A stretch of 64,000 nt of DNA from Alphaproteobacteria bacterium (GTDB taxonomy: Bacteria > Pseudomonadota > Alphaproteobacteria > SHVV01). The stretch spans positions 19,072 to 83,071 of the forward strand of contig VGEO01000004.1 in the NCBI GenBank assembly GCA_016869275.1, given 5' to 3'. A program made the position numbers and the translations under genes. How positions within the stretch are numbered: the stretch's first letter is position 1; every line of letters begins with the position of its first letter. The notes beneath the pieces were generated by a model. The model did not search any database, was not told where the DNA came from, and saw nothing but the letters and a program-made list of their open reading frames with translations. Positions 32,010-41,143 of this stretch are shown one piece after another.

Positions 32010-33209
32010 ATGGCTTCGCAACGGTTCATCGTTTCCGCTGATTCGCACATCATCGAGCCCTACGACCTCTGGACCAAGGCGCTCGGCCGTAAACACGGCG
32101 ACAAGGTCCCGCACCGGGTCAAAGCGGCGAAGAGCCTCGACGGCAAGAAGACCGTCGAGGGCGACTTCATGTTCACCGGCCAGGATTACTTGGGGATCGG
32201 CGACCTGCGCCAGGAGAATGCCGGCGATACGCTCGATTCGACCGTGCCGATCCCGACCGGCGACCTGCTGCCCGAACTGGCGAACAAGGTCTTGAAGTCG
32301 AACCACGACCCGGCGGTGCGGCTCGAGCTCCAGGACCATGACGGCGTCGCCGCCGAGATCATCCAGGGCACCAACACGCTGCTCGCGATGCGGACGCGCG
32401 ACACCGCTGTCCTCCACGACGTCGCCGCCGTCTTCAACGACTATTGCGCCGAATATTGCAGCCACGACCCCAAGCGCCTGATCGGCACCGCCATGATCCC
32501 GACCCGCGACCCGGCGTGGGCGTCGAAGGAGCTCGCGCGCATGGCCAAGCGCGACATGAAGGCGGTGATCATCAACACCGACCTGCCGCCCGGCTACGAG
32601 CCCTACCGGCGCAAGATGTACGACCGCATCTGGGAGACCGCGATCGACCACGACATGGTGGTCGTCCTCCACTTGGGCACCGGCGAGACCGTCGATCCGT
32701 TCGCGCTGGTGACGCCCGAAGAGCAGGAGGACGGACCCAAGCTCTTCCTCGACATCTTCGACGACCACAAGCGCACGCTGGTCAACGAGTTCATCTTCGG
32801 CGGCATCTTCGACCGCTTCCGCAAATTGAAGCTGATGCTCGGCGAGTACGAGTGCTCGTGGTTCCCCTATTTCCAGTTTCGCCTCCGCCAGATGCGGGGC
32901 GCGCTGGGGCTCGCCATGCGGCTGCCGCAGGTGACGCGCGAGGCCGATGAGTACATCCGCGATCACGTCTGGATCGGCTTCACCGACGATCAATACGTGA
33001 GCAAGGCGTGGGACGTCGCCGACGGCGCCAATAAGCTGATGTGGGGGTCGGATTATCCGCACCCGCGCAACACGTTCCCCAACAGCCGCGCGATTCTCGA
33101 TCGCATCTGTGCCGGCATGCCCGCCCATGTGAAGGCGAATGTCGAGGGTTTGAACTGCGCGCGCCTGTTCGGGATCGACGTGCCGAAGATGCGGGCGGCG
33201 GCCGAATAG
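32010..33209 (+). CDS. TIM-barrel amidohydrolase (amidohydrolase-2 / ACMSD-like)
   Basis: A 399-residue protein, with D11-S-H13 in IVSADSHIIEP, VVLHLGTGETVDPFALV in the middle and KLMWGSDYPHPRNTFPNS near residue 342. It is a more distant member of the group at 1-2990: EFIFGG(I/F)DRF and GSD(F/Y)PH are shared but the central loops differ. GGGAGGGAACC precedes the ATG. The next gene is an SDR dehydrogenase, with which it likely forms an operon. Reaction type: metal-dependent hydrolysis or decarboxylation; substrate unknown. Confidence 0.87.
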   Translation: MASQRFIVSADSHIIEPYDLWTKALGRKHGDKVPHRVKAAKSLDGKKTVEGDFMFTGQDYLGIGDLRQENAGDTLDSTVPIPTGDLLPELANKVLKSNHDPAVRLELQDHDGVAAEIIQGTNTLLAMRTRDTAVLHDVAAVFNDYCAEYCSHDPKRLIGTAMIPTRDPAWASKELARMAKRDMKAVIINTDLPPGYEPYRRKMYDRIWETAIDHDMVVVLHLGTGETVDPFALVTPEEQEDGPKLFLDIFDDHKRTLVNEFIFGGIFDRFRKLKLMLGEYECSWFPYFQFRLRQMRGALGLAMRLPQVTREADEYIRDHVWIGFTDDQYVSKAWDVADGANKLMWGSDYPHPRNTFPNSRAILDRICAGMPAHVKANVEGLNCARLFGIDVPKMRAAAE

Positions 33210-33246
33210 CGCGCGGCGCGGCGAGCCGCGGCGGCGGGAGGAAGCC

Positions 33247-34041
33247 ATGGACCTCGAGCTTCGCGGCAAGGTCGCGCTTGTCACCGGCGGCAGCCAAGGG
33301 ATCGGCAAGGGCATCTGCACCGAGCTCGCGCGCGAGGGCGCGTACGTCGCGCTGTGCGCGCGCAAGCCCGGGCCGCTCGCCGAAACCCGGGCCGAATGCG
33401 AGCGGCTCGGCGTCAAGGCGCTGGCACTCGAGGCCGACGTCACCGACAAAGCGGCGATCGAGCGCGTGGTCCAGCAGACCCTCGACCGCTTCGGCCGGAT
33501 CGACATCCTGGTCAACAACGCCGGCGGCGACGCCGCCAATTCGCACTGGGTCGATGATCCCGACGAGGTGTGGGAGAAGAACTACGCGATCAACTTGTGG
33601 CCGTGCATCCGCTTCACCCGGCTCGCGGTCAAGGCGATGAAAGCGCAGGGCGGCGGCGCGATCGTCAACGTCGCCTCGGTCGGCGGCAAGATCGTGAGCT
33701 GGCCGGGGGTGAGCGATTACAGCTCCGCCAAGTCAGCGGTGATGATGCTGACGCTCACCTGGTCGGTCGACCTGGCGCCGAACAATATCCGCGTCAACTG
33801 CGTCAATCCGGCGTTGATCCGGACGCCGCTCTGGGAAGAGCTCGCCAAGTCGTTCGTGCCGCAGTTGGGCCCCGACGTCGAATCGGTGTTCAAGTCGTTC
33901 ACGGAAAAACTCACGATCAAGCGCACCGGCAAGCCCGAGGAAGTCGGTTGGCTGGTCGCGTTCCTCGCCTCCGACGTCCGCGCCGGCTTCATCACCGGCC
34001 AGTGCTGGAACGTCGACGGCGGCTACATCAAGACGATCTGA
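33247..34041 (+). CDS. Short-chain dehydrogenase/reductase
   Basis: A 264-residue classical SDR: VALVTGGSQGIGKGICTELA (cofactor-binding TGxxxGxG), DILVNNAGGDAANSHW (NNAG), and YSSAKSAVMMLT with the catalytic Tyr-x-x-x-Lys. INPG-like IRVNCVNPALIRTPLWEELA and GFITGQCWNVDGGYIKTI complete the family. The charge pattern of the second strand (CARKPGPLAE) suggests NADP. It follows the amidohydrolase by 37 bases and probably oxidises or reduces an intermediate of the same route. Confidence 0.9.
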   Translation: MDLELRGKVALVTGGSQGIGKGICTELAREGAYVALCARKPGPLAETRAECERLGVKALALEADVTDKAAIERVVQQTLDRFGRIDILVNNAGGDAANSHWVDDPDEVWEKNYAINLWPCIRFTRLAVKAMKAQGGGAIVNVASVGGKIVSWPGVSDYSSAKSAVMMLTLTWSVDLAPNNIRVNCVNPALIRTPLWEELAKSFVPQLGPDVESVFKSFTEKLTIKRTGKPEEVGWLVAFLASDVRAGFITGQCWNVDGGYIKTI

Positions 34042-34224
34042 GCCCGGAGAGCGCGTCGGTCGTTGATCTGCGTGCTCGCCAACGTCGAAGCCAAGGTCCA
34101 GGCTGACGTCGCGGGCTTGAACGCGGGGCGGCTGTTCGGATTGCGCGTGCCGAAGGCGGCGGCGCGGACACGGAAGGCCCCCTCCCCAACCGCTCCCTTG
34201 CGGAGCACGGGGAGAGAGGGTGCG

Positions 34225-34302
34225 ACCCCCTCCCCAACCCCTCCCCCTGCAAGCAGGTTGCTTGCAGGGGGAGGGAGGCGAGCGGAGCGAGCTGGAGGGG
34301 GT
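34225..34302. repeat. Nested palindrome between convergent genes, REP-like
   Basis: An inner 17-bp perfect stem (34239-34255 with 34259-34275, loop GGT) is enclosed by an outer match of ACCCCCTCC (34225-34233) with GGAGGGGGT (34294-34302). A weaker copy of the CCCTCCCCAACC motif lies at 34181-34197. The element sits between the SDR gene and the convergent hydrolase and can act as a bidirectional terminator. Its repeat-like make-up suggests a dispersed palindromic family, a claim that needs a genome-wide count. Confidence 0.6.
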
Positions 34303-34313
34303 TGAGACTAGGT

Positions 34314-35021
34314 CTACCGGCAGCCGAGCAGGATCTGTGCGAGCTCCTCCGGCGTCGTGATCATCGGGTCGTGCCCGGTCGCGATCTCGTGGTAGCGCCA
34401 AGTCGGATCGTTCGCCGCCGTCTTCGCCATCGCTTCGAGGCCGCCGATGGCCGGGTTCGAGCAATAGATGAAGGTCCGCTTCGGCACCGCCGCATACTTG
34501 CCCGCGAGCTTGATCGGATGTTCGTGGGTTCGGATCGGCATCCCACGCGCGTGCGCATCGAGCCAGCGCGCATCGTCGGCATCGGCAATGCCGAGCGCCG
34601 CCGGCGGCGCCGGCGGCAGCCGCCAGCCGTCGTTGGCCGCGACGCCGGCCCGCACCTGCGCGGCCATCGCCTTCGGAATCACGTCGAGCACGGACTTGCC
34701 GTCTTCGGGTACCACCGCGTCGAGATAGACGAGATGCGCGATCCGGTCCGGCATGCGGTCGGCGACCGCGGTGATCACCATGCCGGCGTAGCTGTGGCCG
34801 ACCAGCACGATCCCGCGCAGATTCTCATACGCGATCAGGTTGGCGATATCGTCGATGTGAAGGGCGAGATCGACTTCGGGCCGCGCCAAGTGCGCGCGGT
34901 CGCCCAAGCCGGTGAGCGAAGGGGCATAGACGTCGTGGCCGGCGGCGCGGAGCCGCGGCGTCACCTTGCGCCACACCCAGCCGCCTAACCACGAACCATG
35001 GACCAGAACGTAGACCGCCAT
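34314..35021 (-). CDS. Alpha/beta hydrolase, esterase/hydroxynitrile-lyase-like
   Basis: A 235-residue protein. YVLVHGSWLGGWVW carries the oxyanion turn, VLVGHSYAGMVITAVADRMP the nucleophile Ser in GHSYAG, and EIATGHDPMITTPEELA the catalytic His. These features fit the plant-type methylesterase/hydroxynitrile-lyase branch common in bacteria. The protein is cytoplasmic with no signal. It converges on the upstream SDR gene across the repeat. The substrate is an ester or cyanohydrin-like compound; not resolved. Confidence 0.85.
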   Translation of the reverse strand: MAVYVLVHGSWLGGWVWRKVTPRLRAAGHDVYAPSLTGLGDRAHLARPEVDLALHIDDIANLIAYENLRGIVLVGHSYAGMVITAVADRMPDRIAHLVYLDAVVPEDGKSVLDVIPKAMAAQVRAGVAANDGWRLPPAPPAALGIADADDARWLDAHARGMPIRTHEHPIKLAGKYAAVPKRTFIYCSNPAIGGLEAMAKTAANDPTWRYHEIATGHDPMITTPEELAQILLGCR

Positions 35022-35083
35022 CGCCGCCTCCGTCGCCGATCATAGGCGCGGCAGTCGCGGCCGGCGAGCAGCGCTACCGCCGG

Positions 35084-38041
35084 CTAGGCCGGAACCTCGA
35101 TCGGGACGACCGGGCGGCCCGCGCGATAGTTCTGCCACATCGCCTCGAACGCGGTCGCGAGGTCGCGGGTGTAGCGCGGAACGTCGAACAGCGGCGCATT
35201 CGCGACATTGGCTGCGAGCTTGGCGCGGAGCGCGGCGACGGCCGCCGGATTGGCAGCGAATGCGACAGCGCGTTCTTCGTACTCGGCCAGGTCGCGGCAG
35301 AGGAGCTCGGGCATCCCGACCGCGTTGAGGAGCGTCGCTCCCATGCGCGCAGCCGGCGTCTCGCCGGCGACCGAGAGCAACGGCACGCCGGCCCATAATG
35401 CGTCGACCGAGGTGATGCCGCCGCCGTGGTAATATGTGTCGAGCGCCATGTCGGCCGCGCTCAGGCGCGCGCAGTGGTTCTCGCGCTGGATCTTGGGCGC
35501 GAACACGAGCCGGGCCGGATCGATGCCGTGGCGTTCGGCCTCGCGCTTCAAGTTGGCGGCGGTCGCGGCGACAAACTCGCCGAACCACACCACTGCGTTG
35601 GGCGCGCGCGCCAGAATTCGCATCTACGCCGCGAACACGACCGGCTCGAACTTACACGGGTGGTTGAGATTCGCGAGCACGAACGCCGTCTCGGGGAGCG
35701 CCAGGGCGCGGCGCGAGGGCGTCGGCTTGCGTTCGATCGGCGGCGCGATCATGAAGCTGTGCGGCATGAAGACGCCGGCCTCGCTGTTGAGGCGGGCGAG
35801 TTCGGGCGGCATGAAGTAGCGGTCGGTCAAGAGGTAGTCGACGAACGACCCCCCGGTCGTGATCGAATAGCCGAGGCCGTGGACCTGGACCGGTGCCGCG
35901 CGGTGCGCGAGCACCGGGAGGCATGTGCACGAGGTGTGACCGGAAACGTCGAACAGGATGTCGACGTGGTCGCCGGCAATCCGTTCGGCGGCAAGATCGG
36001 GCTTGTTGCCCGGTACCAGCGTGTAGCGGTCGAACGCCGCTTGATACGCCTTGGCGAACTCGGTCTTCTCGCCGTTCGCGGTGCCGTAGCCCCAGACCTC
36101 GATCCGGGCGCAGTCGAGCGCTTCGATCACCGGCTTCAGCACCATCGGTAGGCTGTGCCAGGTCGTGTAGGGAAGGATGAAGCCGACCCGTGGCCGCCGG
36201 CCGGCGGGGCGCCCGGAGAAAATGCGTGCCGGCGGTGACGGCGGCGCCATGGCCGCTGCCGAACGCCGTGCCGCACGGGCGATTTTTTCGTAGCCAACCG
36301 GCATCGCCTGGAGTGAGAACACCAACACGCGCTCGGCCTCGGGCGATGCCTCCGCTTCGTCGGCGAGGCGCAACAGCCAACTCTTGAGGTCGTCGTAACG
36401 GTCCCAGCGGGCGAGCGAGAGCGCCGCATCGACCGCCTGACCGAGCGCGGTCGCATGCGTGGGGTCGAGTTCGACGACACGGCTGAACACGGCGTAGGCA
36501 TCGTCGGCCCGCCACAGGGACTGATAAATCGAGCCCAACGTCATCAAGACCTCGGTATCGTCGGGATCGATCGCGCGCGCCGCTTCGAGGTGCGCGATCT
36601 GGTCCTCGCGCGATCCGTCAGGGTCCTGCACCTGCGCCTACGTCAGGCGCGCCAGGACCGTGTTCGGGTAAAGCGCGACCAGCCGATCGGCGAGCCGCCG
36701 CGCGGTCTCGTCGTCGCCAGCCTCGAACTCGAGCACCGCCTGAACCCGGAGGAGATCGATATCGTCCGGGATGCTGGCAAGCCCGCGCTCGATCACGGCA
36801 ACGGCTTCATCGAAGTGCCCGAGATCGCGGCGAATGACCGCCAGGTCGACATACGCCATCGCGCCCTCGGGATCCAGCCGGATCGCGGTCTCGAACAACT
36901 GCTCGGCGTCGCTATACCGTCCGGTCCGATAGCGAATCTTGCCGAGGTTGTAGTGGGCTTCGGCGAAGCCGGGATCGTGGGCGATCGCGCGCTCGAGCAG
37001 CGCCGCCGCTCGCGCGTAGTCCGCGGCGTAGAAATAGTGCGCGCCGAAATTGTTGAGAGTCGACACGTCGTTGGGATCGAGCGCGAGCGCCTTCTCGTAC
37101 GCTGCCACCGCCTAGGCCGGTTGTTTGGCCGCGCTGTAAACGGTGCCGAGCGCGTTCCAGACTTCGACGAACCGCGGCGCCAGCGCACCGGCACGCTCGA
37201 GCACCTCGATCGCGCGCGCATGGTCGCATTTCTTGCGAAGAAACAGCCCGTGCTGGTAGAGCGTGTCGACGTCACTGGCATCGAGCGCGAGCGCGCGTTG
37301 GAAGAGCGCGTCGGCGGCCTCGGGATGGCCGTCGACGTCTTCGACCTTGGCGAGACCGCATAAACAGGCCGCATCGTCGGGCGCGAGCGCGAGCCCCGCA
37401 GCGAACGCCACGCGCGCCTCCGCGAGGCGGCCGAGCGCCTGAAGGGTGTCGCCCAAGTTGCGTCGCGGCGGTAGCCAGTCCGGTGCCGCGACGGCGGCGC
37501 GCTCGAAGAATGCGGCGGCGCGCCCGTTGTCCTTTTGCGCCCGGTACGCGGTCCCGAGCGCGTTCAAGAGATCGGCGTCATCTTTGCGAATATCGAGCGC
37601 GGCCTCGAGATGCGGCACCGCTTCGCCCGCGCGTCCGAGCACGACGAACAACAAGCCCAAGGCCTTGCTCGCCCCGGCGTGGCGCGGTTGACCGCGGAGG
37701 AAGGCTTCGTAGGTGGCGATCGCATCGGCATATGCCCCGGCCTCGGTCTGGAGGCCGCCCAAGGTCATCGTGGCTTTCTCTGCTTCGGGCCGAGCGGCGA
37801 GCGCACGCTTCAGGTGCGCTATCGCTTCGTCGCGCCGCCCGGCGAGCGCGAGGATGAGGGCGAGGTTCTGGCGAAAATCGAGGTCGTCGGGACGTCCGAC
37901 GAGGCCCGCTTCAAGCAGCCCGATGGCCTCGGCGTGGCGCCCGGCGCCGGCGGCGCGGACGGCCGCGCGCAGAACGGCTGCGGTCTCGCCGTCGGCGTTC
38001 CCCGGGCTGACGCCGGAGACGGAGTTCCCTGCTTCGCTCAT
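35084..38041 (-). pseudogene. TPR / O-GlcNAc-transferase-like (GT41) gene with three in-frame TAG codons
   Basis: A single frame of 986 codons runs from ATG 38041 to TAG 35084. TAG codons at 37112-37114, 36638-36640 and 35624-35626 interrupt it, yet the register is kept throughout. The first 500 residues are TPR repeats (AALDIRKDDADLLNALGTAY, AYEKALALDPNDVSTLNNFG). The rest is a GT41 domain: GRRPRVGFILPYTTWHSLPM, VDILFDVSGHTSCT, APVQVHGLGYSITTGGSFVD, ITSVDALWAGVPLLSVAGET. Each TAG is one base from a fitting codon (Glu, Tyr or Leu, Trp). SPINDLY/OGT-type enzymes glycosylate proteins such as flagellin. Functional only if read through. Confidence 0.85.
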
Positions 38042-38063
38042 CGCTCGTTTCCAGGGTCCGGTG

Positions 38064-38085
38064 TAACCCCGGCGTGGTTAACGAA
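38064..38085 (-). promoter_or_regulatory. 22-bp motif shared with the methyltransferase gene
   Basis: On the minus strand the 22 bases begin TTCGTTAACCACG and end GGGGTTA, 22 bases before the ATG at 38041. They match the motif at 30594-30615 at 20 of 22 positions. The shared orientation and the glycan-related roles suggest a common regulator; GTTAACC resembles a CtrA half-site. Confidence 0.6.
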
Positions 38086-38100
38086 CGATTGACGCGCCCC

Positions 38101-38694
38101 TCAGCGCGACGGCGCCTCCGGCTGCGCCCCGCCGGTGCGTCCGAAGCCATAATCGAGCAGCAGAAGTTCGGCGATATCGACCCAGGCATAGCAGACTTCT
38201 TGGAGCGGTTGTCCGGCGAAACGGATCTCGCGCTCCGATGCCACCCGGCCGCCGATCGCGCCGTAAAACGCCCGCCACGGATTGTCGCGGAGCGCCCAGA
38301 TCACCAATTGCTCGAACTCGTGAGCGGCAAGGTGGCGCGCCGCGCTGGCGACAAGCCCGCGGCCGAGGCCGCGGCGCTGCCACGCCGGCAGCACGTAGAT
38401 CGCGGTGATTTCGCCGGTGCGAGCGATCCCGCTTCGCTCCGGACCGCAGTCGGCGAAGCCGACGATGCCCTCGCCATCGGCCTCGGCGACGAAGGTGGCG
38501 CGGTTCGGCGCTTGTTTGTTGAGGACGTCCGACCACATCGCGGCGTGGCGCACATCCGACATCCCGTCGAGGTACTCGGCGGCGAGGATACCGCGATAGG
38601 CGGCGCGCCAGCTTTCGATGTGGACGTGGCCGATCGCCGCGGCGTCGTCGAAGGCGGCGCGGCGAACCCGGACGGCGCGCGGGACCTCATTCAT
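38101..38694 (-). CDS. GNAT N-acetyltransferase
   Basis: A 197-residue protein: VRVRRAAFDDAAAIGHVHIE, SWRAAYRGILAAEYL, GEITAIYVLPAWQRRGLGRG (acetyl-CoA loop Q-R-R-G-L-G) and ALRDNPWRAFYGAIGGRVAS. This is the compact small-molecule or antibiotic-type acetyltransferase fold. ATG at 38694 overlaps the upstream CinA-like stop by 8 bases, so the two are translationally coupled. A longer frame upstream runs antisense-like over that gene and is rejected. Acceptor unknown. Confidence 0.85.
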   Translation of the reverse strand: MNEVPRAVRVRRAAFDDAAAIGHVHIESWRAAYRGILAAEYLDGMSDVRHAAMWSDVLNKQAPNRATFVAEADGEGIVGFADCGPERSGIARTGEITAIYVLPAWQRRGLGRGLVASAARHLAAHEFEQLVIWALRDNPWRAFYGAIGGRVASEREIRFAGQPLQEVCYAWVDIAELLLLDYGFGRTGGAQPEAPSR

Positions 38695-39442
38695 CGGCGA
38701 CCGGCTCGTCTTCGATCGGCTCGCCACCCAACGCGCGCATCGCGGCCGCCAACTCGGCGGCGGCGGCATCGATGCGGGCCTGATCGCGGCCGCGCAGGAC
38801 GATCGAGGCACCGAACCTGCGCATGCGATAGAAAGGATAGCTCCCCATCGCGACGTCGGGATAGCGGCCTTGCAACTGGGCGAGCGGCTTGGCGAGATCG
38901 CCCTCGGCCAGGTACGCCGAGAGCGTCCGCGACCGGATCGGCGGCCCGCCGACCAGGCGGTCGACGAGGCCGTCGAACATCGCCTGCATGATCTTGGGGA
39001 CACCCGCCATCACGAATACGTTGCCGATCTGAAAGCCCGGCGCCTTCGAGACCGGGTTGTCGATCAGGCTCGCGCCTTCGGGGGTATGCGCCATGCGAAG
39101 CCGCGCTTCGTTGAGCGCACTCGGGTCCTTGTAGGCCGATTGGAGCAGCGCGACCGCCCTGGGGTTGAGGACGTTCTTGACGCCGAACGCCTTGGCGACG
39201 CTCGCGGCGGTGATGTCGTCGTGAGTCGGGCCGATGCCGCCGGTCGTGAAAACGTAGTTGTACGCGGCGCGGCATTCGTTGACGGCACGGACGATCGCGC
39301 TTTCGTCGTCGACGACCACCCGCGCTTCCATGAGGTCGATACCGAGATCGACCAGGCGCTTGGCGATGTAGTTGAGGTTGATGTCTTGGGTCCGGCCCGA
39401 CAGGATCTCGTTGCCGATGATCAAGACGCACGCGGTCGGCAT
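38687..39442 (-). CDS. CinA-N/MoaB-type molybdopterin-binding-fold protein
   Basis: A 251-residue protein with the MoCF_biosynth domain: VLIIGNEILSGRTQDINLNY, VFTTGGIGPTHDDITAASVA (TGGIGPTxDD motif) and FVMAGVPKIMQAM. It is shorter than CinA and lacks the C-terminal amidase domain (pncC), as in the competence/damage-inducible protein A-like group. Members hydrolyse NAD-type metabolites or bind pterins. It is divergent from sfsA with 80 bases between. The precise role is unclear. Confidence 0.85.
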   Translation of the reverse strand: MPTACVLIIGNEILSGRTQDINLNYIAKRLVDLGIDLMEARVVVDDESAIVRAVNECRAAYNYVFTTGGIGPTHDDITAASVAKAFGVKNVLNPRAVALLQSAYKDPSALNEARLRMAHTPEGASLIDNPVSKAPGFQIGNVFVMAGVPKIMQAMFDGLVDRLVGGPPIRSRTLSAYLAEGDLAKPLAQLQGRYPDVAMGSYPFYRMRRFGASIVLRGRDQARIDAAAAELAAAMRALGGEPIEDEPVADE

Positions 39443-39522
39443 TGGGCTGCTGGTCGACGGATTCCCGGACTCGTTCGATCCGAGTTTATCCGATCCCGCT
39501 TCCCTGCTAGCTGTTTTCTCGC

Positions 39523-40221
39523 ATGCGCTACGCCTCGCCCCTCGTCCGCGGCCGCTTGGTCCGGCGCTACAAGCGGTTCCTCGCCGACGTCGAACTCGAC
39601 GGCGGCCAAACCGTCACCGCCCACTGCGCTAATCCCGGCTCGATGCTCGGGGTCGCGTCTCCGGGTGCCGAGGTCTGGCTCTCGCGCGCGGCCAACCCCA
39701 AGCGCAAGCTCGCCCTTACCTGGGAGCTCGTCCGAATCGGATCGTCCCTGGTCGGCATCAACGCAATGCACGCGAATTCGATCGTCGCCGAGGCGATCGC
39801 CGCCGGTACCCTCCCGGCGCTCACGGGTTATGCCCGCGCCCGGCGCGAGGTTCGCTACGGCAAGAGCTCGCGGATCGACCTCCTGCTCGAAGACGACGCC
39901 CGGCCGCCGTGCTTCATCGAGATCAAGAACGTCCATCTTGCCCGCCAGCCGCCGCTCGCCGAGTTCCCCGACGCCGTCACCGCCCGCGGCGCCAAGCACC
40001 TCGCCGAACTCGCCCGTGTCGTCGGCGACGGCGCCCGCGCCGTCATGGTCTACCTCGTCCAGCGCGAGGACTGCGATCGTTTCGCGCCCGCCGCCGACAT
40101 CGACCCGGCCTATGCCGCCGCCTTCGCCCGGGCGCGCACGCACGGCGTCGAGGTGCTGGTCTACGGCTGCCGCGTCACGCCGGAGGAAATCCGGGTGGAC
40201 CGGCGCCTCGGTTTCGAATAA
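39523..40221 (+). CDS. sfsA: Sugar fermentation stimulation protein A homologue (nuclease fold)
   Basis: A 232-residue protein of normal SfsA length: [60 protein letters not shown] (PD-(D/E)XK-like acidic/Lys site) and [20 protein letters not shown]. SfsA proteins bind DNA and have nuclease-like active sites, though their cellular role is unsettled. ATG at 39523. The map gene follows 21 bases on. The pairing of sfsA with map is common in alphaproteobacteria. Confidence 0.92.
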   Translation: MRYASPLVRGRLVRRYKRFLADVELDGGQTVTAHCANPGSMLGVASPGAEVWLSRAANPKRKLALTWELVRIGSSLVGINAMHANSIVAEAIAAGTLPALTGYARARREVRYGKSSRIDLLLEDDARPPCFIEIKNVHLARQPPLAEFPDAVTARGAKHLAELARVVGDGARAVMVYLVQREDCDRFAPAADIDPAYAAAFARARTHGVEVLVYGCRVTPEEIRVDRRLGFE

Positions 40222-40242
40222 TTAACCGGTCCGCCCTAGATT

Positions 40243-41070
40243 ATGGCCAGCATGGTCTATCTCGACGCCGCCACCGCGCCCGTCCGCAACACCGGAGCCA
40301 TCAAGCTCTACCGCGCCGCCGACTTCGACGGCATGCGGGCGGCCGGGCGGCTCGCAGCCGAGACGCTCGATTACATCACACCGGCGGTTCAGCCCGGAGT
40401 CACGACCGATCATCTCGATCAGCTGTGCTACGACTTCATCGTCAAACGCGGTGCGATCCCGGCGCCGCTCAATTACCGCGGCTTTCCCAAGTCGATCTGC
40501 ACTTCGATCAACCACGTCGTCTGTCACGGCATCCCCGGCGACAAGCTGCTGCAGACGGGCGACATCGTGAACATCGACGTCACCGTGATCCTCGACGGCT
40601 GGCACGGCGATTCGAACCGGATGTATCCAGTGGGCGACGTCGGCGTCAAAGGCCGGCGCCTCTGCGACGTCACCTACGAAGCGATGATGCGCGGGATCGA
40701 GGCGGTCAAGCCGGGCGCGACCCTAGGCGACGTCGGCCATGCCATCCAGACCTACGCCGAGAAGCACCGCTGCGCGGTGGTGCGCGATTTTTGCGGCCAC
40801 GGCTTGGGCCGGGTCTTTCACGATGCGCCCAACGTGCTCCATTACGGCGAGCCCGGCACCGGGCCCGAGTTCAAGGAAGGCATGTTCTTCACGATCGAGC
40901 CGATGATCAATTTGGGCGGCTGGCAGGTGAAAATCCTGGCCGACGGCTGGACCGCCGTGACCAAGGACCGCTCGCTCTCGGCCCAGTTCGAGCACTCGAT
41001 CGGCGTGACCGCGACCGGCCACGAGATCTTCACGCTCTCGCCTGCCGGGCATACCTGCCCGACCGCCTAG
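40243..41070 (+). CDS. map: Type I methionine aminopeptidase
   Basis: A 275-residue enzyme with all five metal ligands: two Asp in NIDVTVILDGWHGDSNRMY, His in CGHGLGRVFHDAPN, Glu in MFFTIEPMIN and Glu in AQFEHSIGVT. It removes the N-terminal Met from nascent proteins. The start at ATG 40243 or the second ATG at 40252 both fit; a TAGATT (40237-40242) directly before could be a -10 box, which would favour 40252. Essential housekeeping gene, normal length. Confidence 0.95.
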   Translation: MASMVYLDAATAPVRNTGAIKLYRAADFDGMRAAGRLAAETLDYITPAVQPGVTTDHLDQLCYDFIVKRGAIPAPLNYRGFPKSICTSINHVVCHGIPGDKLLQTGDIVNIDVTVILDGWHGDSNRMYPVGDVGVKGRRLCDVTYEAMMRGIEAVKPGATLGDVGHAIQTYAEKHRCAVVRDFCGHGLGRVFHDAPNVLHYGEPGTGPEFKEGMFFTIEPMINLGGWQVKILADGWTAVTKDRSLSAQFEHSIGVTATGHEIFTLSPAGHTCPTA

Positions 41071-41112
41071 TCCCAGCCGGCGCCCTCGTCGGCGCCCGGC
41101 CCACGCCTAAAC

Positions 41113-41136
41113 CTTCCCTAAGAGTCGTTAGGGAGG
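41113..41136 (+). promoter_or_regulatory. Hairpin masking the radC ribosome site
   Basis: CTTCCCTAA (41113-41121) can pair with TTAGGGAGG (41128-41136) across a six-base loop, with one G-U pair. The 3' arm includes the GGGAGG Shine-Dalgarno 7 bases before the GTG at 41144. In RNA the stem would hide the ribosome site, giving translation control or coupling. There is no T-run, so it is not a standard terminator. Confidence 0.45.
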
Positions 41137-41143
41137 GAATGCC

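Noticed and set aside
35084..38041. Genome-wide reassignment of TAG to an amino acid
   Set aside because: Many intact genes of the window (for example those ending at 588, 1842, 3044, 9251 and 10699) end at a TAG exactly where the family ends, so TAG is a normal stop here.
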